In this document: piece after piece, positions 1-8,229 of the stretch
Numbering within the stretch: position 1 is the stretch's first letter
How the letters are laid out: each line of letters starts with the position of its first letter
NCBI RefSeq assembly: GCF_032484785.1
Contig: NZ_JAUETR010000001.1
Coordinates: forward strand, 62,001-126,000
Length of the DNA stretch: 64,000 bases
DNA from: Bradyrhizobium sp. SZCCHNS1050
GTDB taxonomy: Bacteria; Pseudomonadota; Alphaproteobacteria; Rhizobiales; Xanthobacteraceae
Reading direction: 5' to 3'
Notes under the pieces: model-generated
What the model was told of the DNA's origin: nothing
The model's database searches: none
The model's input: only the letters and a program-made list of their open reading frames with translations
Translations under genes and position numbers: made by a program

Positions 1-547
1 GCACCGTCATGCCGAGGAGGCCGCGGCACAGCTCGGCAACCCGGCGGCCGACATGGCCAAGCCCGACGATACCGATCGTCCGCCCCTGCACCTCGTTGCC
101 GATCAGATCGTTGCGGTTGACGTCGCGCTCCCGCCGCAGCCGGCGGTCGGACTGGATGATGCGCTTCGACAGGGTCAGCATCATGCCGAGCGTGTGCTCG
201 GCCACCGAATGCGCGTTGCCGCCGGACTGGTTCACGACGAGGACGCCGGCCCCGGTGCAGGCGTCGACGTCGACCGGGTCGTATCCAGCCCCGTTGCTCG
301 ACACGACGAGGAGGTTTGGGGCGCGGCGCAGCAGGTCTGCATCGACATGGAAGCGCGGCGCGAGCTCGTCGCGGGCCGCCCCGATCTGGTAGGCGTGAGC
401 CGCCGCGAGGATCGGCGCCGTCTCGGCCTCGGAGCTCTCGTTCTCCAGCCGGTCGAGCCGGACGTCGGGGCGTGCGGCGAGCAGCTCGCTGAAGATCGGG
501 TGGGCCAGATATTTGACGTAGAAGACGCGCTTGGAATTCGCGGCCAT
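1..547 (-). CDS. D-isomer-specific 2-hydroxyacid dehydrogenase, 3' end outside window
   Basis: The reading frame starts with ATG at 547 and runs off the left edge without a stop, so about 182 N-terminal residues are visible. It shows the first part of the substrate domain and then the NAD-binding motif GLGHVGRR followed by a basic stretch, as in phosphoglycerate/glyoxylate/sulfolactate-type NAD(P)-dependent dehydrogenases that interconvert 2-hydroxy and 2-oxo acids. The catalytic Arg-Glu-His residues would lie in the missing part. It is divergent from the two-subunit ThDP decarboxylase at 699-1846, with about 150 bp between the starts. The pair could oxidise a 2-hydroxy acid and decarboxylate the resulting 2-oxo acid, but the substrate is inference. 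Confidence 0.85.
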   Translation of the reverse strand, partial: MAANSKRVFYVKYLAHPIFSELLAARPDVRLDRLENESSEAETAPILAAAHAYQIGAARDELAPRFHVDADLLRRAPNLLVVSSNGAGYDPVDVDACTGAGVLVVNQSGGNAHSVAEHTLGMMLTLSKRIIQSDRRLRRERDVNRNDLIGNEVQGRTIGIVGLGHVGRRVAELCRGLLGMTV

Positions 548-698
548 GAACAGGCGACCTCCTGGTGTCTTGGTTCTTGATGTCGGACTTGAAAGGCGGA
601 TGCCTGACCGGCCGGGCCGGCATGTTGACAATCGTCCCGGTGCCGTCAAGCTCAGCGCCAAACAGCGCCCCCCATCAGGGACGACCGGAGGAACAGCA

Positions 699-1250
699 AT
701 GGCCGCCGATGCCGATGCGGCGCGATCCGCAAGCACCGTGCCGAATTGGCACGAGATCGTGCTGCAGACGTTCAAGCGCAACGCCGTCGACCTCATCCCC
801 TACGTTCCCGACCGCGTCCTGACGCCGCTGATCCACAGCCTGCACGACGATCCGTTCTTCACGACGTTTGCGACGGCGCGCGAGGAGGAAGCGGTCGGCA
901 TTCTCGCGGGCGCCTGGATGGGCGGGCGCCGCGGCGCGCTCCTGATGCAGACATCGGGCTTCGCGACCTTGCCCAACGTGCTGGCCTCGCTGGTCGTGCC
1001 CTGCCAGATCCCGCTGATCATGATCGTGTCCGAGCGTGGCACGCTCGGCGAATTCAACTACGGCCAGTCGCTGGTGTGCCGAACCATGCGCCCGGTGCTC
1101 GATGCGCTGGCGATGGAGCATCACACCATGACGCGGCTCGACGAGCTCGAATTCATCATGGACCGCTCGATCAAGCAGGCGGTGGCGACCCAGGCGCCGG
1201 TGGCGCTCATCCTGTCGCCGCTGCTGACCGGCGGAAAGGTGTTCGCATGA
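699..1250 (+). CDS. ThDP-dependent decarboxylase alpha subunit (sulfopyruvate/phosphonopyruvate decarboxylase type)
   Basis: A 183-aa protein with the fold of the N-terminal (PYR) domain of ThDP enzymes, encoded as a separate subunit as in sulfopyruvate decarboxylase ComD. The conserved Glu that activates ThDP is in the segment REEEAVGILAGA, followed by a typical MQTSGF stretch. The ATG at 699 is preceded by GGAGGA at a good distance; the reading frame is open further upstream but lacks a comparable ribosome binding site. Its stop overlaps the ATG of the beta subunit (ATGA, 1247-1250), so the two subunits are translationally coupled. The substrate (sulfopyruvate, phosphonopyruvate or another 3-substituted pyruvate) cannot be settled from sequence. 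Confidence 0.82.
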   Translation: MAADADAARSASTVPNWHEIVLQTFKRNAVDLIPYVPDRVLTPLIHSLHDDPFFTTFATAREEEAVGILAGAWMGGRRGALLMQTSGFATLPNVLASLVVPCQIPLIMIVSERGTLGEFNYGQSLVCRTMRPVLDALAMEHHTMTRLDELEFIMDRSIKQAVATQAPVALILSPLLTGGKVFA

Positions 1251-1846
1251 GCGCGACCATCAGCAACACCAAGGTCATGAATCGCACCGACCTCACCTGC
1301 CGGCTGGTCGCGAAACTCAAGCACGAGGAAGCTGTCATCGGCGGCATCGGCAACACCAATTTCGATCTGTGGGCGGCGGGCCCGCGGCCGCAGAATTTCT
1401 ACATGCTCGGCAGCATGGGGCTTGCCTGCCCGATCGCGCTCGGCGTCGCCCTGGCGCAGCCGCAGCGCCGGGTGTTCGCGCTCGAGGGCGACGGCTCGCT
1501 GCTGATGCAGCTCGGCTGCCTGACCACGATTGCGACGCTGGCGCCGAAAAATTTGGCCATCATCGTCATGGACAACGGCATCTACCAGATCACCGGTAGC
1601 CAGCCGACCTCGGCCCGGCAGGCCGACATTGTCGCCATTGCCGCCGGCTGCGGCATTGGCGCCAGCCATTGGGCTGTAGACGAAGAGGATTTCGAACGCT
1701 TGATCGATCTTGCGTTCGAGGCGCTCGGTCCGGTGCTGATTGCGGCGAAGATCGACGACAAGCCCGGGATGGGCGCCACGAGGCGCGATCCGGCCCAAAT
1801 CCGCGAGCGCTTCATGCAGGGTCTGGGAGTCCGGCAGCCGATCTGA
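1247..1846 (+). CDS. ThDP-dependent decarboxylase beta subunit (sulfopyruvate/phosphonopyruvate decarboxylase type)
   Basis: A 199-aa protein corresponding to the C-terminal (PP) ThDP-binding domain. The metal/diphosphate motif begins EGDGSLLMQ and ends about 28 residues later in MDNGIYQ, the usual GDG...N pattern. It overlaps the alpha gene by four bases and together they form an alpha/beta decarboxylase resembling ComDE. No sulfoacetaldehyde acetyltransferase (xsc) or phosphonoacetaldehyde gene is visible nearby, so the product's fate is unknown. The divergent 2-hydroxyacid dehydrogenase at 1-547 is the only obvious metabolic partner. Confidence 0.82.
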   Translation: MSATISNTKVMNRTDLTCRLVAKLKHEEAVIGGIGNTNFDLWAAGPRPQNFYMLGSMGLACPIALGVALAQPQRRVFALEGDGSLLMQLGCLTTIATLAPKNLAIIVMDNGIYQITGSQPTSARQADIVAIAAGCGIGASHWAVDEEDFERLIDLAFEALGPVLIAAKIDDKPGMGATRRDPAQIRERFMQGLGVRQPI

Positions 1847-1976
1847 GGCGCCTGACCAAAGCTGTCTGCGGTACGATGAGAAGGCCAACGTCCGGCTTCC
1901 GAGCCGCATTAACTACACCGGTGCCTCAAGCGACCGTGACCCCGGTTCGTGGCCCGGAACGTGCTAAGCAGCGTCC

Positions 1977-2330
1977 ATGAAGATCGCGATCCGCCTCTCG
2001 GCCTGGCTGCTCGCCGCAGCCGTTGCCTTCGCAACGCTCGGCCCGCCCAGCTATAGGCCCCATTCGCAGCTTGGACAGGACGGCGAACACGCCCTCGCCT
2101 TCATCCTGATCGGCCTTGCGTTCGGCCTCGCCTATCGCAGTCATCGGCTGCTGACCACCGGGATTGCGGTGATCCTGATCGGTGCACTCGAACTCGCGCA
2201 GTTCCTGGCGCCAGGGCGTCACGCACGGCTGGAAGACTTCGTCGTCGACGCCGCGGCCGCCTGCATCGGATTCGGCCTGTCCGCGGCCATCGACTGGCTC
2301 ATCCGACAGATCCGCACGCAGACCGCATGA
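1977..2330 (+). CDS. VanZ-like family small membrane protein
   Basis: A 117-aa protein with three or four predicted membrane helices. It carries the VanZ-family pattern: an N-terminal helix, a central DGEHALAFILIG segment, and ELAQ-F-PGRHARLEDFVVD before the last helix. VanZ-like proteins of proteobacteria are mostly uncharacterised and are usually unrelated to glycopeptide resistance in function. It stands alone on the plus strand, 130 bp after the decarboxylase genes. Confidence 0.75.
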   Translation: MKIAIRLSAWLLAAAVAFATLGPPSYRPHSQLGQDGEHALAFILIGLAFGLAYRSHRLLTTGIAVILIGALELAQFLAPGRHARLEDFVVDAAAACIGFGLSAAIDWLIRQIRTQTA

Positions 2331-2382
2331 CAAGAGGCCCCGCCGCTGATGCGACGAGGCCCCTGCCTGTCAGAATGTCAGA

Positions 2383-2775
2383 TCACTCGATGATCTTGAT
2401 GACGCGGCGGGTGCGCGGATCGACGATCACGCGGCGATCGTTCACGACGGCATAGCGATACTCGGTGTAGCGCGGTACCGGACGCAGTTCGACGGTGGCG
2501 GGCAGCGGCTCGCCGACCACGACACGCTCATGGACGACCACCGACGGCGCGCGCTCGGCCTCGATCGAGTTGATGACCGCGTTCGGAATCTCCAGGCCCG
2601 CACCGACGGCGGCGCCGACCGTGCCACCAACCATGGCGCCGACCGGACCGGCAACGGCGCCGCCGGCCGCAGCACCATTGGCGGCACCTTCGACGGTCGT
2701 GGACTGGGCGAACGCAGCGGTCGACGCCAGCAGCGAGGTGGCGATCAGCGAAACGGCAAGACGGGTTCTCATCAT
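2383..2775 (-). CDS. Secreted glycine-zipper protein with C-terminal DUF1236-like segment
   Basis: A 130-aa protein with a clear signal peptide (MMRTRLAVSLIATSLL... cleaved after AFA). A Gly/Ala-rich glycine-zipper stretch follows (GGAVAGPVGAMVGGTVG). The C-terminal part has the pattern YRYAVVNDRRVIVDPRTRRV, typical of DUF1236/RcnB-like periplasmic proteins that are abundant in Bradyrhizobium. GGAGGAGA stands just upstream of the tandem ATG codons. It probably acts in the periplasm or at the outer membrane; function unknown. Confidence 0.8.
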   Translation of the reverse strand: MMRTRLAVSLIATSLLASTAAFAQSTTVEGAANGAAAGGAVAGPVGAMVGGTVGAAVGAGLEIPNAVINSIEAERAPSVVVHERVVVGEPLPATVELRPVPRYTEYRYAVVNDRRVIVDPRTRRVIKIIE

Positions 2776-2855
2776 TGTCTCTCCTCCAGTGCTTTCGAGA
2801 TGCCGTTCAACACCAAGGGATCGCCTGCAGTTCCGGTTCCAAATGGCCGAAACTT

Positions 2856-2889
2856 CATCATGCCAAGGGAACCATCATGCCAAGGGAAC
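2856..2889. repeat. Perfect 17-bp tandem duplication
   Basis: Two adjacent exact copies of CATCATGCCAAGGGAAC lie in the intergenic region upstream of the DUF1236-like gene. Both copies contain an in-frame-looking ATG. It is most simply a replication-slippage duplication in non-coding DNA. Confidence 0.7.
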
Positions 2890-2990
2890 CAAGCCTCGAA
2901 CTCTTCACCATCGTCGGAGATGATGGAGAGATTGCTCAGTTGCTATCCACGTTTCAAACAACCGCGCGCAGGTTCGCACTCTCGCGGCGG

Positions 2991-3375
2991 ATCACGCCCG
3001 AGTCCTGCGATCGATCGCCCTCCGATGACATCGAGAGGGCGCAGGGAATGCCGGGTGAAGGCCTCACCCATGGCCCGCCTGCTGAAAAAAATGCAGGCGG
3101 CAGGTACCACAGGCAAAGCCGATCAACCGGCATTCCCTGCGCGGCGGTCTTAACGCTTCTTTCGCGCTCTCCTCGGGGACCGGCTGATTGACCCCGTCGC
3201 TCGCGCGAGAGCTAAGCTCTCGTCGCGCGCTTGACCTCGGCACCGGGAGGCCAGGACCACACGACTTCGCGTCCGTGATGTGTCGTTCGTCCGCATGCGC
3301 AAGCACATGCTGCGACACCTCACGGCCACCGCATCCCTGCCCCACGTGTCGTGACGATCGCGCGCAACGTCCCTC
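2991..3375 (+). repeat. Dispersed repeat with conserved stem-loops, copy 1 (candidate structured RNA)
   Basis: This stretch has a diverged second copy at 59688-60055 in the same orientation. Shared elements, in order, are: a small hairpin formed by CCCTC/GAGGG; a 16-bp outer stem (3039-3054 pairing with 3127-3142, perfect here); an inner hairpin CCGCCTGC/GCAGGCGG (3075-3082 with 3093-3100) with an A-rich loop; the string GGCAGGTACCACAGG; then TTAACGCTT, GGGGACCGGCT and GCACCGGGAGGCCAGGA. The outer stem differs in sequence between copies but still pairs, which favours conservation at the RNA level. Frames read through it differ between the copies and look non-coding. Confidence 0.65.
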
Positions 3376-3762
3376 TCATCGAGGCAGGATGCGCACATCA
3401 TGCACGATTTCTGAAAAATGGAAAGCGATTTCTTGGCGTCGCAGCGATGTGCGCGAGATCAGCTTGATTTCGTGGACGAATTCGATTCGTCCGATGCGGC
3501 GTGTCGTAGCCCTGGCGGCGCTCGTTTCAACCACGTGAGCACAAAGTGCCCAGACTGATTTGCCCGACGAGCGCGTGCAACCCTTGTCCTTCGGATCGCT
3601 TCTGGCCCGTCACGACCTTCCCGGTCGATGGCGGCGATGTCCGCGCTGGAGGCCACATCGGAGCAAATCGTGGAATGGTCAGCAGACAGCTCTTGACCAA
3701 AGTGGAACCGGCAGCCGTTATTGCGCAAGGCGATGGAGTTCGGTCGATCGGATGATGGACAG
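3376..3762. other. Intergenic stretch without recognised feature
   Basis: No convincing gene was seen here. The open frames have no ribosome binding site, no domain and poor GC3 periodicity. It separates the structured repeat from the secreted protein gene that follows. Confidence 0.5.
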
Positions 3763-4227
3763 ATGAGGCTGGTGAGGGTGACGCTGGTCGCGGCGTTCAT
3801 GCTTGGGAGCATGCAACCGAGTCATGCTGCCGTGCGCATTGTTTTTGATCAGGGCGGACGGATTGGAAACTATATCGACAGGTTCAAAGTTTTACGCGAC
3901 TTCGGCGCGTCCGTCATCATCGACGGGATCTGCGCCGGCGCCTGCACGCTCGTGCTGGCGTACATTCCCCACGACAGCATCTGCGTGACCCCAAGAGCCG
4001 TATTCGGCTTCAGGGTCGCCGACAATCCTGGGCCCGATGGGAAGGCTATTCCCAACCCTGAAGCCACGCAGATGCTCTATGATCGTTACCCACCCGCAGT
4101 CAGGCAATGGATTACGCGGCACGGCGGCATGACCGCGCGCGCGATCTACCTCCGCGGCCGGCAACTCCAAGCGCTGTATCGGCCCTGCACCACCGATGTG
4201 GAAGGTGGACGAGGCCAGCCACGGTAG
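3763..4227 (+). CDS. Secreted hypothetical protein, possibly ClpP/crotonase-like periplasmic (COG3904-like)
   Basis: A 154-aa protein from the ATG at 3763, chosen because the next residues form a signal peptide (MRLVRVTLVAAFMLGSM, cleaved near SHA). An in-frame TTG at 3721 would add 14 polar residues before it. The mature part contains FDQGGRIGNYIDRF, then VIIDGICAGACTLVL, and later a PEATQMLYDRYPPAVRQWI segment. The small-residue CAGAC turn after a beta strand resembles the oxyanion turn of ClpP-like periplasmic proteins. That is inference from pattern only, and no catalytic triad could be assigned. Conserved in Bradyrhizobium as far as I recognise. Confidence 0.65.
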   Translation: MRLVRVTLVAAFMLGSMQPSHAAVRIVFDQGGRIGNYIDRFKVLRDFGASVIIDGICAGACTLVLAYIPHDSICVTPRAVFGFRVADNPGPDGKAIPNPEATQMLYDRYPPAVRQWITRHGGMTARAIYLRGRQLQALYRPCTTDVEGGRGQPR

Positions 4228-4453
4228 CCAATGCCCACGGATGATGCTGCGCCGGGTCACCATGACGAGGCGATCCCGCAGTGGCCGGGCTCGAGGCCAC
4301 CCAAGAGTTCTCGGATTCAAACCCCGACTCTGAAGCCGAGCCGCGTCTTGAACTGCTAGAGGACTGTAAACACGCCGGTGATTTTGACGGCTCTACGCCT
4401 CAACGGCAGCTTGCGTTTTGTCGGCGATATTACGGGCTCACTCGTGAAGCTGC

Positions 4454-4572
4454 CATGTCTGCTTCGGACCATGTCGGACCTTCCCGTCTGCGGGGCAGGT
4501 CCGTTGTTAGGGTCGAATCGGAAGCAAGCGGTCGGGCGCGTGGAGGGCGCGTTTGACCCAAAGCCGACTTGA
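4454..4572. repeat. Degenerate intergenic repeat fragment (GTCCG...CGGAAG...TTTGACCC)
   Basis: This stretch contains GTCCG-(about 12)-TCGGAAGCA ... GGCGCGTTTGACCCAAAGC. The same order of words recurs at 5006-5073 (GTCCGCTC...TCGGAAGTA...CCTTTTGACCCCAAGC). They appear to be decayed copies of one intergenic repeat. The surrounding 4228-4582 holds no gene I can support. Confidence 0.35.
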
Positions 4573-4582
4573 TGTCTCGGCT

Positions 4583-4846
4583 CTAACGGCGTTCTTGCCC
4601 TGCTGCATAACGGTTCATGTCCTTTACGGCTGCATTGAACGCAACCCTGATCTCGGACTGACTAAATGAGCGATCCCAAAGCTCGGTCATGAGGAAATTG
4701 ATGATCTGACTTAGAGGGTCGCGATCAACAAAAGCGCCTCTCTCTCGTAGCTTTTTGCAGTGCTCAGCCAAACCTGCAGCGGCGTCGGCTGCCGCAAGAT
4801 AGGCTCGTTCATCCTCAGTCAGATCATCTGGATTGTCGGCCGTCAT
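4583..4846 (-). CDS. Small hypothetical protein
   Basis: An 87-aa acidic, helical protein starting MTADNPDDLTEDERAYL. It has no signal peptide or membrane segment and no recognised domain. The start is the ATG at 4846. Composition and the lack of overlap with any better frame suggest a real cytoplasmic protein. No operon partner is visible. Confidence 0.55.
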   Translation of the reverse strand: MTADNPDDLTEDERAYLAAADAAAGLAEHCKKLRERGAFVDRDPLSQIINFLMTELWDRSFSQSEIRVAFNAAVKDMNRYAAGQERR

Positions 4847-5191
4847 TCGGTTCCTGCCGCCATCATTATCGATAAGTTCGCTACATCGGGCTCTTTCCTA
4901 GCCGTCGCAAGATAAAGAATGCGCGAAAAAACTAAGAAGAAATGAGACGGCTTGGCATGTCCGGAATTGGGCCCTTTCCGGACCTTCCGGAGTGGTGCTG
5001 AGAATGTCCGCTCTCGGGCCCGATCGGAAGTAGGCGCCGGAGTGCCTCAGGGCCCCTTTTGACCCCAAGCGACCCACCAAGGCTTGCTTTCATCAACTCT
5101 CGCCAGCCGACGGAACATTCCGGGTTGACACCGGTTCGCCCAAGTTCCAGTGCGCGTGGAGCCGACACGCGTTTTCTCAAGGGGTCCGCTG
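4847..5191. other. Intergenic stretch with second degenerate repeat fragment
   Basis: No gene is supported here. Positions 5006-5073 resemble the decayed repeat at 4454-4572. The end of the stretch provides the ribosome binding site AAGGGG for the TAXI-family gene that follows. Confidence 0.4.
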
Positions 5192-6595
5192 ATGTCATCG
5201 TCCGATGTGGTCAGGAGTGCTCACGACCGCCGTCAACGAAGGCTGCTGATCGTGTTGGCCTTGGGATTTGTCGCCTTTGGCGCCGCCGCGGCGGGCCTGT
5301 TCTACGTCTTGCAGCCCGAAACTCTCCGGATCGCCGTCGGACCGGCGGCGAGCGACGACCACAAGGTGGTCCAGGCGATGGCCGACGCCTTCGGTGAGGA
5401 AAGCAGGACCGTCCGGCTCTCCCCGATCACGACCGGCGGAGCGGCTGAATCCCTGGCCCTGCTGGCCGCCGACAAAACCGACCTGGCGGTCGGCCGCGGC
5501 GACCTCGGCATGCCGCCCGATGCGCAAACACTGGCCGTCCTGCGCAAGAACTATGTCGTGCTGTGGTCGCCCTCCGGGCGACGCGGCAACGAGCCCAAGC
5601 AGAAGGCCGGCGGCAAGATCGCAGATATCGCCCATCTGGCAGGTCACAAGGTCGGCATCATCGGGAGGACCGGAGCAAACGTCGCGGTGCTCCAGGCCAT
5701 TCTGGAGGGCTCCGGCGTGCAACCCGATAAGGTTGCCACGGTTCAATTCGGGACAGACGAGATCGAGAAGCTTGCGCAAGACCCCACCCTCGATGCGTAT
5801 CTCGCCGTCGGTCCGCTCGACAGCAGGATCACGGTGGACGCCATCACCGCGACCTCCCGAGCCCGCGGAGCTCCGACGTTTCTTCCGATCGAAGCATCGG
5901 AGGCCATTGCCCTGAAGCATCCGCGCTACGAGGCCGAGGAAATTCCAGCCAGCGTCTTCAACGCGAAACCGGCCTGGCCGGAGGACAAGGTCGACACGAT
6001 CAGCGTCAATCACCTGATCCTGGCCAAGAAGGAGCTTTCAGAAGCCAAGGCGGCGGCCTTCTACCGGCAGCTTTTCGCGGTCCGCGACACGATCACGCAA
6101 GGCCTCGCCGGCGCTTCGCACATCACGAAGCCCGATACCGAGAAGGAGACCGAGCCTTCCGTACATCGAGGCGCCGCGGCGGTGATCAACGGCACGGAGC
6201 GAACCTTTCTGGACAAGTACAGCGATTATTTCTGGTTCGCCTTGCTCGTACTTTCCGGCATCGGTTCGGCCGCCGAATGGCTGCGCCGCTATCTGAACCG
6301 GGATGAACTGGAGGACGACACCAGCGGCCGCAACCGCATTCTTGCGGTGGTTTCGGAGGTGCGCAATGCCGGCTCGGAACACGATCTGCTGAGCTGGCAA
6401 CGAGAGGTCGACGGGATCATCGCCGAGACACTCAAGGGCTATGACGATGGAGCCATCGAACCAGAGGACTTGGCGGCATTCGGCCTGGTCCTCGAACTCT
6501 TCAACCATGCCGTCGCCGAAAGGCGAGCGACGCTGCCAAGCGGCGCCCCCGATCAAGCATGGACGCCAAGTCCAACCCTCGCCTCTCGGCGATAG
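5192..6595 (+). CDS. TAXI-family TRAP solute-binding protein, membrane-anchored, with cytoplasmic C-terminal tail
   Basis: A 467-aa protein. Residues about 18-38 are a membrane helix. Residues about 40-320 form a TAXI (TRAP-associated extracytoplasmic) solute-binding domain, with the ITTGGAAESLALLAADKTDLAVGRGD region and GHKVGIIGRTG. A second helix lies at about 343-363 (YFWFALLVLSGIGSAAEW), followed by a polar, helical tail of about 100 residues. ATG 5192 follows AAGGGG; an upstream GTG at 5150 lacks this. No TRAP permease is encoded beside it, so it may be an orphan sensor-like binding protein rather than a transporter component; that is inference. The ligand is unknown. Confidence 0.8.
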   Translation: MSSSDVVRSAHDRRQRRLLIVLALGFVAFGAAAAGLFYVLQPETLRIAVGPAASDDHKVVQAMADAFGEESRTVRLSPITTGGAAESLALLAADKTDLAVGRGDLGMPPDAQTLAVLRKNYVVLWSPSGRRGNEPKQKAGGKIADIAHLAGHKVGIIGRTGANVAVLQAILEGSGVQPDKVATVQFGTDEIEKLAQDPTLDAYLAVGPLDSRITVDAITATSRARGAPTFLPIEASEAIALKHPRYEAEEIPASVFNAKPAWPEDKVDTISVNHLILAKKELSEAKAAAFYRQLFAVRDTITQGLAGASHITKPDTEKETEPSVHRGAAAVINGTERTFLDKYSDYFWFALLVLSGIGSAAEWLRRYLNRDELEDDTSGRNRILAVVSEVRNAGSEHDLLSWQREVDGIIAETLKGYDDGAIEPEDLAAFGLVLELFNHAVAERRATLPSGAPDQAWTPSPTLASRR

Positions 6596-6766
6596 GCTCG
6601 GCTCATGAGGAGGAGATTTCGTGCGTCGACACCAGTTCGAACGCACCTTGCCACCGGACTTTTTCGATGTTCTGGACGGAGGGCGCCGCGTGGCGAGCGC
6701 GTCGCAGCATCCGCAAACAGCCATCGGGCGCGACGGATCGACGGCAGTGCGATGCCGCCGCGCCGT

Positions 6767-7180
6767 TCAGTCGATGATGCCCGGCCCTTCGGTCATTGCG
6801 CGCGCAACGCCCTCCTTCATCTGCCTCACCACATCCGGGGCGTGCCCCTGCCAATGAACGACCTCGGCAATGACGCGCAGAGGCGCGCGGGATCGATGAG
6901 ACCGCGTCGGATTTCCCGGGAACTTCTTGTCCGTCAGGTTCGGGTCGTCAACGAACGGACCTGTGGGCTCGACGACGTAGATCCGTCCCCGTCCGTCACC
7001 GGCAGCCAACTCGGCGCCCCAGATCGCCGCATCCAGCGTCGCCGTGAAGTAGACCCAGGACATCGGCTCCGCCTCGGTGAAGTTGGACGGATACCCGACA
7101 GCGATCAGGTCGCCCGGCCGCAGATCGGCGCGCGTGCCGTGGAAGAAGGATTGCGCAAACACGGTCGCAACAGATGACAT
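6767..7180 (-). CDS. arr: Rifampin ADP-ribosyltransferase (Arr)
   Basis: A 137-aa protein, the usual Arr length. It begins MSSVATVFAQSFFHGTRADL and contains the Arr hallmarks FHGT, LRPGDLI, SWVYFTATLDAAIWGAELA, GRIYVVEPTG and DDPNLTDKKFPGNPT. Arr enzymes transfer ADP-ribose from NAD+ to rifamycins and inactivate them in the cytoplasm. ATG 7180 gives the family's normal N-terminus; an in-frame alternative at 7207 would add nine residues. Chromosomal arr genes are common in environmental bacteria. It stands alone, and nothing nearby suggests a resistance island. Confidence 0.9.
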   Translation of the reverse strand: MSSVATVFAQSFFHGTRADLRPGDLIAVGYPSNFTEAEPMSWVYFTATLDAAIWGAELAAGDGRGRIYVVEPTGPFVDDPNLTDKKFPGNPTRSHRSRAPLRVIAEVVHWQGHAPDVVRQMKEGVARAMTEGPGIID

Positions 7181-7301
7181 CAGTGACCTCGGATGGGTTT
7201 CCAGCACTCGTCATCTGCCGCGGAGCGACGGTCGAATGCAAATGATCGTTTCGTCTGTTGAAGACATTGTCGGCGACCTATCGCCTCTCTCGTTCCGCAA
7301 C

Positions 7302-7934
7302 CTAGCTGGTCCACCAGCGCCGCGTGGCCTGGCACGTCTCCAGCGCCCGCTGGTAGCCGGCGCGGACTCGCAGCCGGGTCATGTATGCTTGCTCCGCATC
7401 ACCGAACACCACACCGACGTTCTTCCGCGCCATCTCGAGCGCGTAGCCCACCGAAATGTCCGCCGCGGTGAACGCATCGCCGGCCATGTATGGCCCGCGC
7501 TCCAGCCGTCGCGTCACCAGGCTCAATCGGGTCGTGAACACGTCCATCGCCTGCCGCGCGCTCCAGTTGTTGCGCTCGCTTTCAGGCGCAAGGTGCCGGG
7601 CTCCCGAAACGAAATAAAGCGAGGCTGCGAGGCCCGCCTCACCGAGGTGGAGAAACTGCTGATAGGCAGGAAAAGCAACATCATGTGCCGCGGGCGCCAG
7701 CGCTGTCGGCCCATAGCGTCCCAAGATGTACTCCATGATCGCAACGGACTCGACCATCGTGACGTCGCCATCGCGGATCGCCGGAATGAATCCGGCGGGA
7801 TTGATCGCCAGGAATTCGGCGTCGTTCTCGACCCCGGCCAGGAGGTCCACGTCCCGCAGCCGGTACGGCAGCCCCATCTCTTCGAGCAACCAGACGACAC
7901 GGAAGCCTCTGCCCTCTCCGAACACAGTGATCAT
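7302..7934 (-). CDS. Glutathione S-transferase family protein
   Basis: A 210-aa protein with an N-terminal thioredoxin-like domain (ITVFGEGRGFRVVWLLEEMGLPY, then NPAGFIPAIRDGD and the MVESVAIMEYI glutathione-site Glu-Ser). An all-helical C-terminal domain follows with GPYMAGDAFTAADISVGYAL. It probably conjugates or reduces substrates with glutathione in the cytoplasm; the substrate is unknown. ATG 7934 is preferred because GGAGGAG lies about 10 nt upstream; the frame could also start at a TTG three codons earlier. Single gene. Confidence 0.88.
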   Translation of the reverse strand: MITVFGEGRGFRVVWLLEEMGLPYRLRDVDLLAGVENDAEFLAINPAGFIPAIRDGDVTMVESVAIMEYILGRYGPTALAPAAHDVAFPAYQQFLHLGEAGLAASLYFVSGARHLAPESERNNWSARQAMDVFTTRLSLVTRRLERGPYMAGDAFTAADISVGYALEMARKNVGVVFGDAEQAYMTRLRVRAGYQRALETCQATRRWWTS

Positions 7935-8229
7935 CGCTCGCAATCTCCTCCGTTGTCCGCTCCCAGGACGGCCCTCCGTTCGTCAGCCCGACATGCGGCC
8001 GGAGATTTTCTCAGCGGCTCCTCGAACTCCGGCTTGGCGCAGCACATCGTGATCAGACTCGAAGATGAAAAGACGCACTAAAGATGTCGGCGGCTAGCCC
8101 ATCCCAAACCGTCCAAACAGGTGGGAGCACAGCCCGCTTTCAGGTCTGAAGCAGAAGCAGGCGACCAAGGCCCTCAATGGCTGCATTTGGCCCGCAGCGG
8201 GCATCCTAAGCCTACGAAACGAGCTGGGA

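Noticed and set aside
2333..2372. Possible terminator formed by the two GAGGCCCC words after the VanZ-like gene
   Set aside because: The two words are direct, not inverted, repeats, so they do not form a hairpin.
3064..3345. Small proteins predicted across the structured repeat
   Set aside because: The frame is not maintained in the second copy of the repeat, while RNA stems are; coding is unlikely.
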